NCBI GenBank assembly: GCA_001303665.1
Contig: LJUF01000013.1
Location: 1-18,869, forward strand
Length of the DNA: 18,869 bases
DNA from: Phycisphaerae bacterium SM23_33
GTDB lineage: Bacteria > Planctomycetota > Phycisphaerae > SM23-33
Reading direction: 5' to 3'
Part shown: one piece after another, positions 6,662 through 13,793 of the stretch
Position numbering within the stretch: position 1 is the stretch's first letter
How the letters are laid out: each line of letters begins with the position of its first letter
Notes under the pieces: generated by a model
The model's database searches: none
The model's input: only the letters and a program-made list of their open reading frames with translations
Told to the model about the DNA's origin: nothing
Made by a program: the position numbers and the translations under genes

Positions 6662-6699
6662 GCCGCCGGCGGACCCTTGCAGAGGCCGCGGCGGCTTTT
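6662..6699 (+). terminator. Candidate intrinsic terminator/attenuator between the two pilin genes
   Basis: GCCGCC (6662-6667) pairs with GGCGGC (6690-6695), with a further CGG/CCG inside, and is followed at once by TTTT (6696-6699). With the preceding 17-bp hairpin it probably limits read-through from the first pilin gene into the rest of the cluster. Confidence 0.5.
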
Positions 6700-6773
6700 G
6701 TGTAGTTGCCCAGACTTGGAGCCAGAGGTTCGTCAACCGAATAGCGCTCGTCGCGAGTATGAGGCCCAATGTC

Positions 6774-7280
6774 ATGCGCTTCCGCAAGGCTTTTACGCTC
6801 GTGGAAATCCTGATCGTGGTGCTGATCCTCGGCATCCTGGCGGCGATCGTGTTGCCGAGATTCTCCAACGCTTCGGCCACTGCCCGGGCCAGCATGCTGG
6901 CGGACGACCTGCGCGTCATCCGGATGCAGCTGCAGGTGTACAAGTCCCAGCATGTGGACGTGCCCGCCGGCTACCCCGACGGCGACCGCACCGCCGCCCC
7001 CACCGAGGCGGCTTTCGTGGCCCAGATGACCATGGCCTCGAAGGCCGACGGCTCGACGGCCGCGCCCGGCACGGCTGGTTACAGGTACGGCCCGTACCTG
7101 CGAGAGGTCCCCACCAACCCGCTGAACGGCAAGAATACCGTCCAGGTGATCGACAATGGTGGGGCTTTTCCCGCGGCCGGCGATGACTCCCACGGATGGA
7201 TCTACCAGCCGCAGCACCTGCTTTTCCACGCCGACTCGCCGGGCCAGGACGACAAGGGCAAGGCCTACTTCGAGTACTGA
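6774..7280 (+). CDS. GspG-like pilin/pseudopilin (second copy)
   Basis: This is a 168-residue paralogue of the preceding pilin. The start at 6774 is preferred because GAGG lies nine bases upstream and the leader is then the standard six residues (MRFRKA); an in-frame ATG at 6759 is possible. The mature protein begins FTLVEILIVVLILGILAAIV with Glu at +5. It shares with the first copy the pattern of an R-x-QL-x-x-YK-x-QH helix and a later YGPYLREVPTNP segment, so the pair arose by tandem duplication. The residue before the cleavage site is Ala6 instead of the nearly invariant Gly, which prepilin peptidases tolerate but often cut less well. Longer inserts rich in Ala/Thr/Asp distinguish it. It could be a second major subunit or a minor one. 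It lies two bases before the next gene. Confidence 0.87.
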   Translation: MRFRKAFTLVEILIVVLILGILAAIVLPRFSNASATARASMLADDLRVIRMQLQVYKSQHVDVPAGYPDGDRTAAPTEAAFVAQMTMASKADGSTAAPGTAGYRYGPYLREVPTNPLNGKNTVQVIDNGGAFPAAGDDSHGWIYQPQHLLFHADSPGQDDKGKAYFEY

Positions 7281-7282
7281 TC

Positions 7283-7780
7283 ATGAGCACCAAGGCGCGC
7301 CGAGACAGATCCCCAGGCGGCGTCACGCTGCTGGAGGCCTTGCTGGCCGCCGTCGTGCTGGCGATGGTGGCCGGCGCCGTCATCATGCCGTTTGCCGCCA
7401 GCGCCCGGTGCACCCTTCAGGACGCCCGGCAGACCATGGCGGTCAACCTGGCCCAGGACATGATGGAGGAGATCCTGTCCCAGTCTTTCCACGACCCGGA
7501 AGGCGACGATGGCGGCGAGACGGGCCGGTCCACCTGGGACGACATCGACGACTACAATGGTTACCAGGAGCCGACGGGGGGCATCTACAGTTTTGACGGC
7601 GTGCTGGTGGATGATCCGGCCTCGGTGGGCCTGTCGCGACACGTCGTGGTGGAGGCGGTGTACGTGTCCGGGCAGGACGTCGCCGAGCCGGCGACCTTCC
7701 TGCGCGTCACCGTCCAGGTGAAATACCAGGGCAACGTGATGACGACGCTGAGCCGACTCGTGTACGCCAACGACAGTTAG
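7283..7780 (+). CDS. Minor pilin, PilV/GspI-like
   Basis: This is a 165-residue prepilin-like protein. It has a 13-residue basic leader ending GG, then VTLLEALLAAVVLAMVAGAV, with Glu at +5 of the mature form. The TLLEALLA pattern is characteristic of PilV/GspI-type minor subunits, which sit at the tip or prime fibre assembly. The +1 residue is Val rather than Phe or Met. The body contains an acidic stretch (about 70-90) and strands toward the C-terminus (LRVTVQVKY). The ATG at 7283 follows the previous stop by two bases, which suggests translational coupling; upstream in-frame starts would overlap the second pilin gene. Confidence 0.8.
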   Translation: MSTKARRDRSPGGVTLLEALLAAVVLAMVAGAVIMPFAASARCTLQDARQTMAVNLAQDMMEEILSQSFHDPEGDDGGETGRSTWDDIDDYNGYQEPTGGIYSFDGVLVDDPASVGLSRHVVVEAVYVSGQDVAEPATFLRVTVQVKYQGNVMTTLSRLVYANDS

Positions 7781-7792
7781 GAAACCGCTGAG

Positions 7793-8458
7793 ATGGACGC
7801 GCCAGGCCACAAGGGATTCACGCTTCTTGAACTCCTGGTGGCGATGAGCATCACCACCGTGGTCGCCGTGGCCACGGCCTCGGTGGCCGTGGCCCTGTCT
7901 CACGCCCATAGCCGTTCCGACGTCATGACCGAGTCCATTCAATCCGCCCGAGCCGCCATGCTGAGCATGGAGGCGACCATCCGCAGGGCCCGATTGGTGA
8001 CCGGGGCGGACGCCGAGAGAGTCGTCCTGTGGCTGGGGGACGCCTACGAAGACAAGCAGATCAACCTCGACGAGCTGGTCGTGATCCGGTACCTGCCGGA
8101 CGGCGACACGGTCGAGCATCTGCAGGTGATCTTCCCGGAGGGGATGCCGGCGGAAACGCTCAGCGCGTTGAACGTCACCCGGACGCTGGCCCAGGCTGGC
8201 GACCCCGGTGCCGTACTGGACTTGATGAGCCAAACGATCTACGCCGACTACCTCTCCACGCGGATACTGGCCACGGGGGTGGAAGATTTCCAGGCGGTGA
8301 TGGATGCAGCGCCGCCGTTCTCGCGGATTGCCCTGCTCCGCCTTACGGTGGGCCCGCCTGACCAGCGCATCAAGCTTACCGACGCCGCCCGACTTCGCGC
8401 CGATGCGGTGGACAGCGTGGCGACGGTCGAAGGCGTGCCGGTGTTGAACCTGGAGTGA
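7793..8458 (+). CDS. Minor pilin, PilW/GspJ-like
   Basis: This is a 221-residue protein with the leader MDAPGHKG followed by FTLLELLVAMSITTVVAVAT, with Glu at +5. The ELLVAM motif, the size above 200 residues and the place between PilV/GspI-like and PilX/GspK-like genes all fit PilW/GspJ. In type II secretion, GspJ joins GspI and GspK in the pseudopilus tip complex; in type IV pili, PilW is part of the priming complex. The start lies 12 bases after the previous stop. The C-terminal half is acidic and Ala-rich with no obvious domain. Confidence 0.8.
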   Translation: MDAPGHKGFTLLELLVAMSITTVVAVATASVAVALSHAHSRSDVMTESIQSARAAMLSMEATIRRARLVTGADAERVVLWLGDAYEDKQINLDELVVIRYLPDGDTVEHLQVIFPEGMPAETLSALNVTRTLAQAGDPGAVLDLMSQTIYADYLSTRILATGVEDFQAVMDAAPPFSRIALLRLTVGPPDQRIKLTDAARLRADAVDSVATVEGVPVLNLE

Positions 8459-8479
8459 CGCCCGCTGGAGGCCCAACCC

Positions 8480-9658
8480 ATGAAAGGGAGCGCAAGAGCA
8501 GGCTTTGCGATGGTGCTGGTGATGATCCTGGTGGCGGTCGGCCTGATCGTGGGCATGTCCTGCCTGGCGGCGGCGTCGCTGCGGGTGAGCATCTCGCATA
8601 ATCTCCAATCGCTTTCGCGGGCGCGGTATCTGGCCGAGTCGGGCCTGGAGCACGGGATCTACCTGCTGCGGGAGTCTCCCCGGCAGTTGGACGGCTCCCA
8701 GACCTCGCCGCTGGGGCCTTTCTACGTGGACGGCACCGGCGACAGTTACACCTTCTACGCCGTGCGGGACCCCCAGGACGCCAGGCGATACCTGCTGACC
8801 AGCGAGGGCAGCGCCGGCGGGCACACTCGGGCCAGTTCGGTGGTGGTTCAGACAACCCCCCAGCCGCCGCGCCAGACGCCGCACGCGGTGCAGCTCACCG
8901 GCACCTCGGTCACGCTGCCTGCGGGGGTCACCGTCACTGGCGACGTCCACGTCAACGGCGACCTGATGAGCTATGGCCAGGTCGTCGGCGACGTGTCCGC
9001 CACAGGCACCGTCGGCGGCGACCTGAGCAAGATTTCCGGCCAGGTCACCGAGGGCGTCGACGCCGTCGAATCGCCGCAGCTCGACACGCAGACCTGGATG
9101 AGCTACATGATTGACGGAGTGGTGTACCAGCCGGTGGAGCTGACCGCCAGCCAGTTCACCGACGCCAATCTCCCGATCGACGGGGCCGCCATCACCCCTG
9201 ACAATCCCGGCGGGGTGGTCTGGCTGCGCCCCCTGGAGGCCGGACAGCCCGTCAGGATCAGCGCCGACAGGGTGACGGGGTTCACCTTCCAGGGAACGAT
9301 CCTCGTTGAAGGCGACCTGGAAATTAACGGCGACCGCTACAACCTCGCCGTCACACCTGTGGCCGGCTTCCCGGCGCTGGTCATGACGGGGACCGTGAGC
9401 AAGATCAAAATCGCCGGCGACAGGAACACCATCACTTTCAACGGGCTGGTGATCGCCGACACGGTGGGGCTGCAGGGGGACCGCAACGACATCACTATCA
9501 ATGGCGGCCTGGTCGCCTCCAGTATTTCTCACCAGGGGAACTTCTCCACCCTGCAGGTCAACTACGACCCCGAGCGGTCCACGATCGCTCACTTCATTGA
9601 CCAGGCCTGGGGTCCGCAGGGCAACGCCGGGGCCAGAATCATTGTGTGGAAGGACTGA
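8480..9658 (+). CDS. PilX/GspK-like minor pilin with large beta-rich C-terminal domain
   Basis: This is a 392-residue protein that starts with ATG after GGAGG (8467-8471). The leader MKGSARAG is followed by FAMVLVMILVAVGLIVG, with no Glu at +5 (Leu13), which is typical of GspK and PilX-type subunits. SRARYLAESGLEHGIYLL (about 48-65) is the classic PilX/GspK helix. From about residue 135 onward the protein is built of short repeats such as GDVHVNGDL, GDVSATGTVGGDL, GDLEINGDR, AGDRNTITFNG and GDRNDITINGG. These suggest a right-handed beta-helix or bactofilin-like stack, as seen in polymer-forming pilus-associated domains. This would be the largest exposed tip component and could act in adhesion. 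The beta-helix reading is inferred from the repeats. Confidence 0.82.
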   Translation: MKGSARAGFAMVLVMILVAVGLIVGMSCLAAASLRVSISHNLQSLSRARYLAESGLEHGIYLLRESPRQLDGSQTSPLGPFYVDGTGDSYTFYAVRDPQDARRYLLTSEGSAGGHTRASSVVVQTTPQPPRQTPHAVQLTGTSVTLPAGVTVTGDVHVNGDLMSYGQVVGDVSATGTVGGDLSKISGQVTEGVDAVESPQLDTQTWMSYMIDGVVYQPVELTASQFTDANLPIDGAAITPDNPGGVVWLRPLEAGQPVRISADRVTGFTFQGTILVEGDLEINGDRYNLAVTPVAGFPALVMTGTVSKIKIAGDRNTITFNGLVIADTVGLQGDRNDITINGGLVASSISHQGNFSTLQVNYDPERSTIAHFIDQAWGPQGNAGARIIVWKD

Positions 9659-9817
9659 GTGAGCACGACAGAGCCATCCGAGCGGAAGTGGCCGCCGGCC
9701 GGGCGAGAGGTCGCCGGCTGCGGCAGCGGGCCGGATCGGATGGACAAACTGGGTCTGACATGGACGCGCGACGGGCCAAACCGGCTCGGCGGCGTCCGCC
9801 TCAGGAAGGAGCATGCG

Positions 9818-10162
9818 ATGAAAGGGGCAAGAGAACCATCGATGGTCGTAATGGATCGTTACACTCGATGCTGCCTGACGGCCATCGCCATCCTGCTGAC
9901 GGTGCTGGTTATCGGACTGTGGGCCACCGGGCCGGTCGGCCCTGCTCCAACCAGCGCCGCGCCGCCGGCAGCCGCAGAGGCCGACACCAGCGGCATCGGG
10001 AATCCTGCCGCCCAGAGAGCGGCCACGATCCAGGCCATCAATACCACCAACCAGAAGCTGGACAGAATCATCAGCCTGATCGAGAGCGGCAAAATCAAGG
10101 TTACCGTGGTCCAGGAGAAGCCCGACGATGCCCAGCCAAAGGTCCAAGCACCTGCCAAGTAA
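9818..10162 (+). CDS. Small single-pass membrane protein of unknown function
   Basis: This is a 114-residue protein. The ATG at 9818 is chosen because AGGAAGGAG ends about six bases upstream; a GTG start at 9659 would add 53 residues of unlikely composition. Residues 17-36 form one transmembrane helix. A Pro/Ala-rich linker follows, then a short helix (NQKLDRIISLIESGKIKVTV) and a lysine-rich tail. There is no prepilin leader. Its 3' end overlaps the next pseudopilin gene by 35 bases, which ties it to the cluster. It could be a small assembly-platform or regulatory subunit, but I do not recognise the family. Confidence 0.7.
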   Translation: MKGAREPSMVVMDRYTRCCLTAIAILLTVLVIGLWATGPVGPAPTSAAPPAAAEADTSGIGNPAAQRAATIQAINTTNQKLDRIISLIESGKIKVTVVQEKPDDAQPKVQAPAK

Positions 10163-10640
10163 GCCAGTGGCGCCACCCGGCTTCACGCTGGTGGAGCTGA
10201 TCATGGTCTTGATCGTGCTGGCCATCGCGGCGGCGATGATCATTCCCCAGGCCGTCGGAACCTCGGACCTCCGGGCCCAGTCCGCGGCCCGGGTCGTCGT
10301 GGCCGACCTGGAATACGCCCAGAACCACGCCATCGTCACCCAGACCAACATCAGCGTGACCTTCGACGTTTCCGCCAATTCCTACCGGGTTTCTAACGAA
10401 AGCGGGACCCTGAGCCATCCGATTACCAAACAGGCGTACGAGGTGGATTTCGACACGAAGCGCGGTTTTGGCAGCGTGTCGATCGCCGCCGTCAGTTTCG
10501 GCGGTGCGCCCTTGGTAACGTTTGACTCGCTGGGTGCGCCGAGCACCGGCGGAACGGTGGACCTCGCCGCCGGCGAGCACACGTACCGCGTCACCGTCGC
10601 GCCGGTGACCGGACGGGTGGCCGTGGCGAACGTCCCGTAG
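10128..10640 (+). CDS. GspH/FimT-like pseudopilin
   Basis: This is a 170-residue prepilin with an 18-residue leader ending in Gly18. The mature start is FTLVELIMVLIVLAIAAAMI, with Glu at +5. The following segment, in which ADLEYAQNHAIVTQ precedes a run of beta strands, is the GspH/FimT pattern (an R/A-rich helix, then strands including ISVTFD and YRV). The start at 10128 is supported by AGGAG at 10113-10117 and overlaps the preceding gene by 35 bases. The protein is a minor subunit of the fibre. Its place directly before pilM links the pilin and assembly halves of the cluster. Confidence 0.87.
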   Translation: MPSQRSKHLPSKPVAPPGFTLVELIMVLIVLAIAAAMIIPQAVGTSDLRAQSAARVVVADLEYAQNHAIVTQTNISVTFDVSANSYRVSNESGTLSHPITKQAYEVDFDTKRGFGSVSIAAVSFGGAPLVTFDSLGAPSTGGTVDLAAGEHTYRVTVAPVTGRVAVANVP

Positions 10641-10642
10641 CG

Positions 10643-11812
10643 GTGAACATGCTTAACCTGCTTTCGACAAGCCGATACAGTCCGATCGGCCTGGACATCG
10701 GAGCCGAGAGCGTCCGCATGCTCCAGCTGGACCGATCCGGCAAGACGCTGTCGGTCTTGGCGGCGGCTCAGTGGCGGTTCCCCCCCAACGCCGTGGCTGG
10801 CGAAAGCGACCCGCGCGAGCGCCGGCGCCTGGCCGGGCGGGCCACGCGCGAAATGGTCAAGAAGGGCGGCTTTCGCGGCAGGAACGCCATCAGCTGCATC
10901 AAGACCAACGAGCTGGTGGTCAAGAACATCCGCTTGCCGCACATGCCTGACCACGAGCTGGCCAGCGCCGTCATGTGGGAAGGCCAGGAGCGCTTCGGGT
11001 TCCAGGTCGCCCCCGACAGGATGCATTACATCAAGGCGGGCGAGGTGCGCCAGGGAAGCGAGTCCCGCGACGAGATCATCCTCATGGGCGTGCCCGAAGA
11101 GGCCGTCCAGCAGCACCTGGAGCTGTTGGAGGAGATGCGGCTGAAGCCCGTGGACATCGACGCCGAACCGACCGCCCTGTTCCGCACCTTCCATCGTTTC
11201 CTGCGCCGTGCGGAGGACGAGTCGGCCGTCACCGTCATCGTGGACGTGGGGCTGGCCGCGACCAAGGTGGTCGTGGCCAGGGGCAAGACCATCATCCTGA
11301 TCAAGTCCATCGACATCGCCGGGCAGGCCTTCAACGAAAGCGTCGCCAAGCAGCTGGGCCTGAGCTACGGCGAGGCACAGCGGCTTCGCCGGCGCGGCGG
11401 TGAAGGCGAGTCGGAGGGATCGTCCGGCTCGGGCCCGGCCGTCGGTGAGCAGTTGCGGTGGTCCATATTTGATGCCATCCGGGGGCAGGTGGAGGCCTTG
11501 GCCCGGGAAATCAGCCTGTGTCTGCGATACTGCCTGGTCACGTTCCGGGGGCTGCGGCCGGCCCGGATCACGCTGACCGGAGGGGAGGCCTACGATCCGG
11601 CCCTGGTGAAGCTGCTGGGGGAATGCCTGGACTGCGAGTGCGAGGTCGGCCAGCCCCTGCGGGGGGTCGACCTGGGCAACGCCGATCTGGGCTCGGATCG
11701 GCGCGGCGCGCTGACGGAATGGTCGGTGGCGCTGGGTTTGGCCTTGCGCGGCGCGGAAGCCAAGCGCCGGCTGAGGAAGATGGATCATGAGGGAAGTCGA
11801 GTTCCTGCCTGA
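10643..11812 (+). CDS. pilM: Type IV pilus assembly protein PilM
   Basis: This 389-residue cytoplasmic actin-like ATPase binds the N-terminal tail of PilN and connects the motor to the inner-membrane alignment complex. GLDIGAESVRMLQL near the N-terminus and VIVDVGLAATKVVV in the second half are the two phosphate-binding strands of the actin fold. IDIAGQAFNESVAKQLGLS and ITLTGGEA are typical PilM segments. About 20 Gly/Ser/Glu-rich residues (around 253-272) form a loop inside the second domain. The start is GTG at 10643 or ATG at 10649; neither has a clear ribosome binding site, and the gene begins two bases after the pseudopilin stop. The 3' end overlaps pilN by 26 bases. Confidence 0.9.
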   Translation: MNMLNLLSTSRYSPIGLDIGAESVRMLQLDRSGKTLSVLAAAQWRFPPNAVAGESDPRERRRLAGRATREMVKKGGFRGRNAISCIKTNELVVKNIRLPHMPDHELASAVMWEGQERFGFQVAPDRMHYIKAGEVRQGSESRDEIILMGVPEEAVQQHLELLEEMRLKPVDIDAEPTALFRTFHRFLRRAEDESAVTVIVDVGLAATKVVVARGKTIILIKSIDIAGQAFNESVAKQLGLSYGEAQRLRRRGGEGESEGSSGSGPAVGEQLRWSIFDAIRGQVEALAREISLCLRYCLVTFRGLRPARITLTGGEAYDPALVKLLGECLDCECEVGQPLRGVDLGNADLGSDRRGALTEWSVALGLALRGAEAKRRLRKMDHEGSRVPA

Positions 11813-12428
11813 GCACATTCGGCAGCGGCGTGCCCGCCACCGCCGACTCCGCCGGCAGGGGTATCTGCTGGCGGCCTGTATGGCGGCGATGGGTGTGCTT
11901 ACGTACGTGAACGCCGCCCGAATCGGCCAGGCCCGGGGGGAGTTGGCGGCGCTGGACGAACGCGCCGTGGCCGTGAACAGCCAGATCCAGATTATTGACG
12001 TGCTGGAAAGGCAGATGGCCGATTTGCTGATCAAAAAGCGGATCGACGACGAACTCGGCAGCCGGACGGACTGCACGGCCGTGCTGGCCGAACTGTGCCG
12101 CATCACCCCGCCGAACGTGTCCCTGGTCTCGTTGGAAATGAGCGCCGTGGAGGTGCCGGTCAAGGAGGACGCCGGTTCGGCTTCCTCCATCCATCGCTCC
12201 AGCCGGGCCCGCGGCGCGGCCGGGGGACAAAAGCCCCTGCGAGCGGTTCGGCGGCTGCGCCTGGTGCTCACGGGCCTGGCCCCCACCGACGTGGACGTGG
12301 CCAACTTCATCGGGCAGCTGTCCGCCAGCTGGCTGTTCGAAGAGGTCAACATGGGATATGCCAGGAACGTCGGTTTCCGCGACCGGACGGCCCGCGAGTT
12401 TCAGGCCAGTTGTCATCTGGCCCGGTAG
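11787..12428 (+). CDS. pilN: PilN-like inner-membrane assembly protein
   Basis: This is a 213-residue protein. The N-terminal REVEFLPEHIRQRR corresponds to the conserved NLLP-type tail by which PilN binds PilM. A single transmembrane helix (about 25-44) is followed by a coiled coil (about 45-85) and a periplasmic ferredoxin-like part that includes ITPPNVSLVSLEM. It heterodimerises with PilO. A Ser/Arg/Gly-rich insertion (about 130-150) is unusual but does not break the fold pattern. The overlap with pilM and the closeness of pilO support translational coupling. Confidence 0.87.
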   Translation: MREVEFLPEHIRQRRARHRRLRRQGYLLAACMAAMGVLTYVNAARIGQARGELAALDERAVAVNSQIQIIDVLERQMADLLIKKRIDDELGSRTDCTAVLAELCRITPPNVSLVSLEMSAVEVPVKEDAGSASSIHRSSRARGAAGGQKPLRAVRRLRLVLTGLAPTDVDVANFIGQLSASWLFEEVNMGYARNVGFRDRTAREFQASCHLAR

Positions 12429-12453
12429 ACGGGGCCCTGGGAGAAGCCGCGGC

Positions 12454-12984
12454 ATGCGTGTTGCTCGAGAAAGCCTGATCGCCCTGGGAGTCCTGGCGGC
12501 GGCCACGGCCGGCTACGTGCTGGTGGCCTACCGCTGGCAGTCGTCCACGCTGGCGGAGCTTCGCACTCGGGCAACGCAGCGTGAGCGACGGTTGGCTGAC
12601 GACGCGGCCAGGGCTTCTCGCGTGCCTCCGTTGATGCGCGAGGTGGAGGCGATGAAGCAGCGTTACAACAAGGACTGGGATCGCCGCCTGCCCAAGCGGA
12701 AGGAGCTGGCCGGCTTCCTGCGCGAGATCGCCTCCAACCTGGCGGAAGAGAACCTGCAGAACCAGATGATTGCCCCGGGCGCCCCGACGCGCGGCCAGTT
12801 GTACAACGTGCTGCCCATCACCATGAAGTTCGAGGGTGATTTCCTGTCGCTGGCGGGGTTTCTCAGGCGGGTGGACGGGATGACCCGGCTGACTCGGATC
12901 GAGCAGTTGAAGATTCAGCCGAAGACGGATTCGGGCAATCTCCAGATTGAGTTGGGCATGAACATCTACTTCACCGAGCAGTAG
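12454..12984 (+). CDS. pilO: PilO-like inner-membrane assembly protein
   Basis: This is a 176-residue protein with one N-terminal transmembrane helix (about 8-26), a coiled coil (about 30-70) and a periplasmic domain. That domain contains LPKRKELAGFLREIASNLAE and a later FLSLAGFLRRVDGMTRLTRI, which is the usual PilO pattern. The ATG at 12454 follows a GGGAGA about nine bases upstream; an earlier in-frame start would overlap pilN. It pairs with PilN in the alignment complex that links the inner-membrane platform to the secretin. The C-terminal strand (LQIELGMNIYF) is intact. Confidence 0.88.
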   Translation: MRVARESLIALGVLAAATAGYVLVAYRWQSSTLAELRTRATQRERRLADDAARASRVPPLMREVEAMKQRYNKDWDRRLPKRKELAGFLREIASNLAEENLQNQMIAPGAPTRGQLYNVLPITMKFEGDFLSLAGFLRRVDGMTRLTRIEQLKIQPKTDSGNLQIELGMNIYFTEQ

Positions 12985-12998
12985 ACAGGGCGGGCGAG

Positions 12999-13661
12999 AT
13001 GGATGCCGAGAAGCGAAACATGGCCGACCTGAAAGGTCGTCTGACCGCGCAGCTCAAGCGCGACAAGAAGAAAACGGCCGTGCTGCTTGTGCTGCTTGTG
13101 GTCGGAGGCATCGTGGGCATCAGGGCCGTGCTCAAGCGCGGCGCGCCCGGCGCGGCTGCGGCCGCGGTGGTGTCCCAAGCGGCGCCCGGGCCGGCATCGT
13201 CCCAACAGGACGACGGCATGGACGGCCTGGCCTCGCGGCTGGGCATGAGTGCCCGCAACAGCGATGCCACGCGCCAGCAGTACTTGGCCAACCTGGATCG
13301 GACCATCGCCCGCGACCTGTTCAGGCCGAACCTGGCGTACTTTCCCCCGCGCCCGGGCAAGACCGTCGGCGGCGTTGCGGCGCCGGCCGAATCGGGTTGG
13401 TTCGGTGCCGTTCGCGAGCGGGTGCTGGAAAGGCAGCGGGCCCAGAGCGAGCACGTGGCCCGCGTGCGGGATGTGTGCCTGGAGGCCCAGAAGCTCTCGC
13501 TGACGAGCATCATGCTGGGCGGCATGCCGGCGGCGGTGATCAACGGCCGGGTCGTCCGCAAAGGCGAAATCATTGGCGGTTTCAGGCTCGAAAGCATCGG
13601 ATCCAGCAAGTGCACGCTCAGCAAGGACGGCGTGCTGGTGGACCTGATGATGGAAAGGTAA
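12999..13661 (+). CDS. PilP/GspC-like inner-membrane linker protein
   Basis: This is a 220-residue protein with a basic cytoplasmic tail, one transmembrane helix (about 26-45) and an Ala/Pro-rich periplasmic linker. It ends in a C-terminal domain in which LTSIMLGGMPAAVINGRVVR is followed by KGEIIGGF and ESIGSSKCTLSKDGVLVDL. That order of strands (a value described as inhibiting or modifying, 'G-x-x-A-x-I-N', then 'KGE-x-I-x-G') is the homology region shared by GspC and PilP, which contacts the N0 domain of the secretin. PilP itself is normally a lipoprotein; the helix anchor here is GspC-like. Its position between pilO and the secretin gene supports the role. Confidence 0.75.
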   Translation: MDAEKRNMADLKGRLTAQLKRDKKKTAVLLVLLVVGGIVGIRAVLKRGAPGAAAAAVVSQAAPGPASSQQDDGMDGLASRLGMSARNSDATRQQYLANLDRTIARDLFRPNLAYFPPRPGKTVGGVAAPAESGWFGAVRERVLERQRAQSEHVARVRDVCLEAQKLSLTSIMLGGMPAAVINGRVVRKGEIIGGFRLESIGSSKCTLSKDGVLVDLMMER

Positions 13662-13663
13662 GG

Positions 13664-13720
13664 GGCGCGTGTCCAGCCAGCGGGCGGCGGGCCCGCACGG
13701 CGAGGCTGAAAAGACGCGCC
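13664..13720 (+). other. Structured RNA element between linker protein and secretin genes
   Basis: Three nested inverted repeats can form one continuous hairpin. GGCGCGT (13664-13670) pairs with ACGCGCC (13714-13720), AGCC (13675-13678) with GGCT (13704-13707), and GCGGGC (13680-13685) with GCCCGC (13691-13696). No T-run follows. It may set the ratio of secretin to inner-membrane components through processing or stability. Confidence 0.5.
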
Positions 13721-13793
13721 GGAGAATTTCAGAAAGCTTCGGAAGCGGATCCGCTCTGTGCGGACGGATCAAACCTAGTAAGGAGTAAATGTG

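Noticed and set aside
9659..9817. N-terminal extension of the small membrane protein from GTG 9659
   Set aside because: The AGGAAGGAG directly before ATG 9818 and the unlikely composition of the extension favour the shorter protein.
7265..10378. Open frame of 1037 codons on the - strand
   Set aside because: It is antisense to the whole pseudopilin set, has no recognisable motif and has no ribosome binding site; it is a GC shadow.
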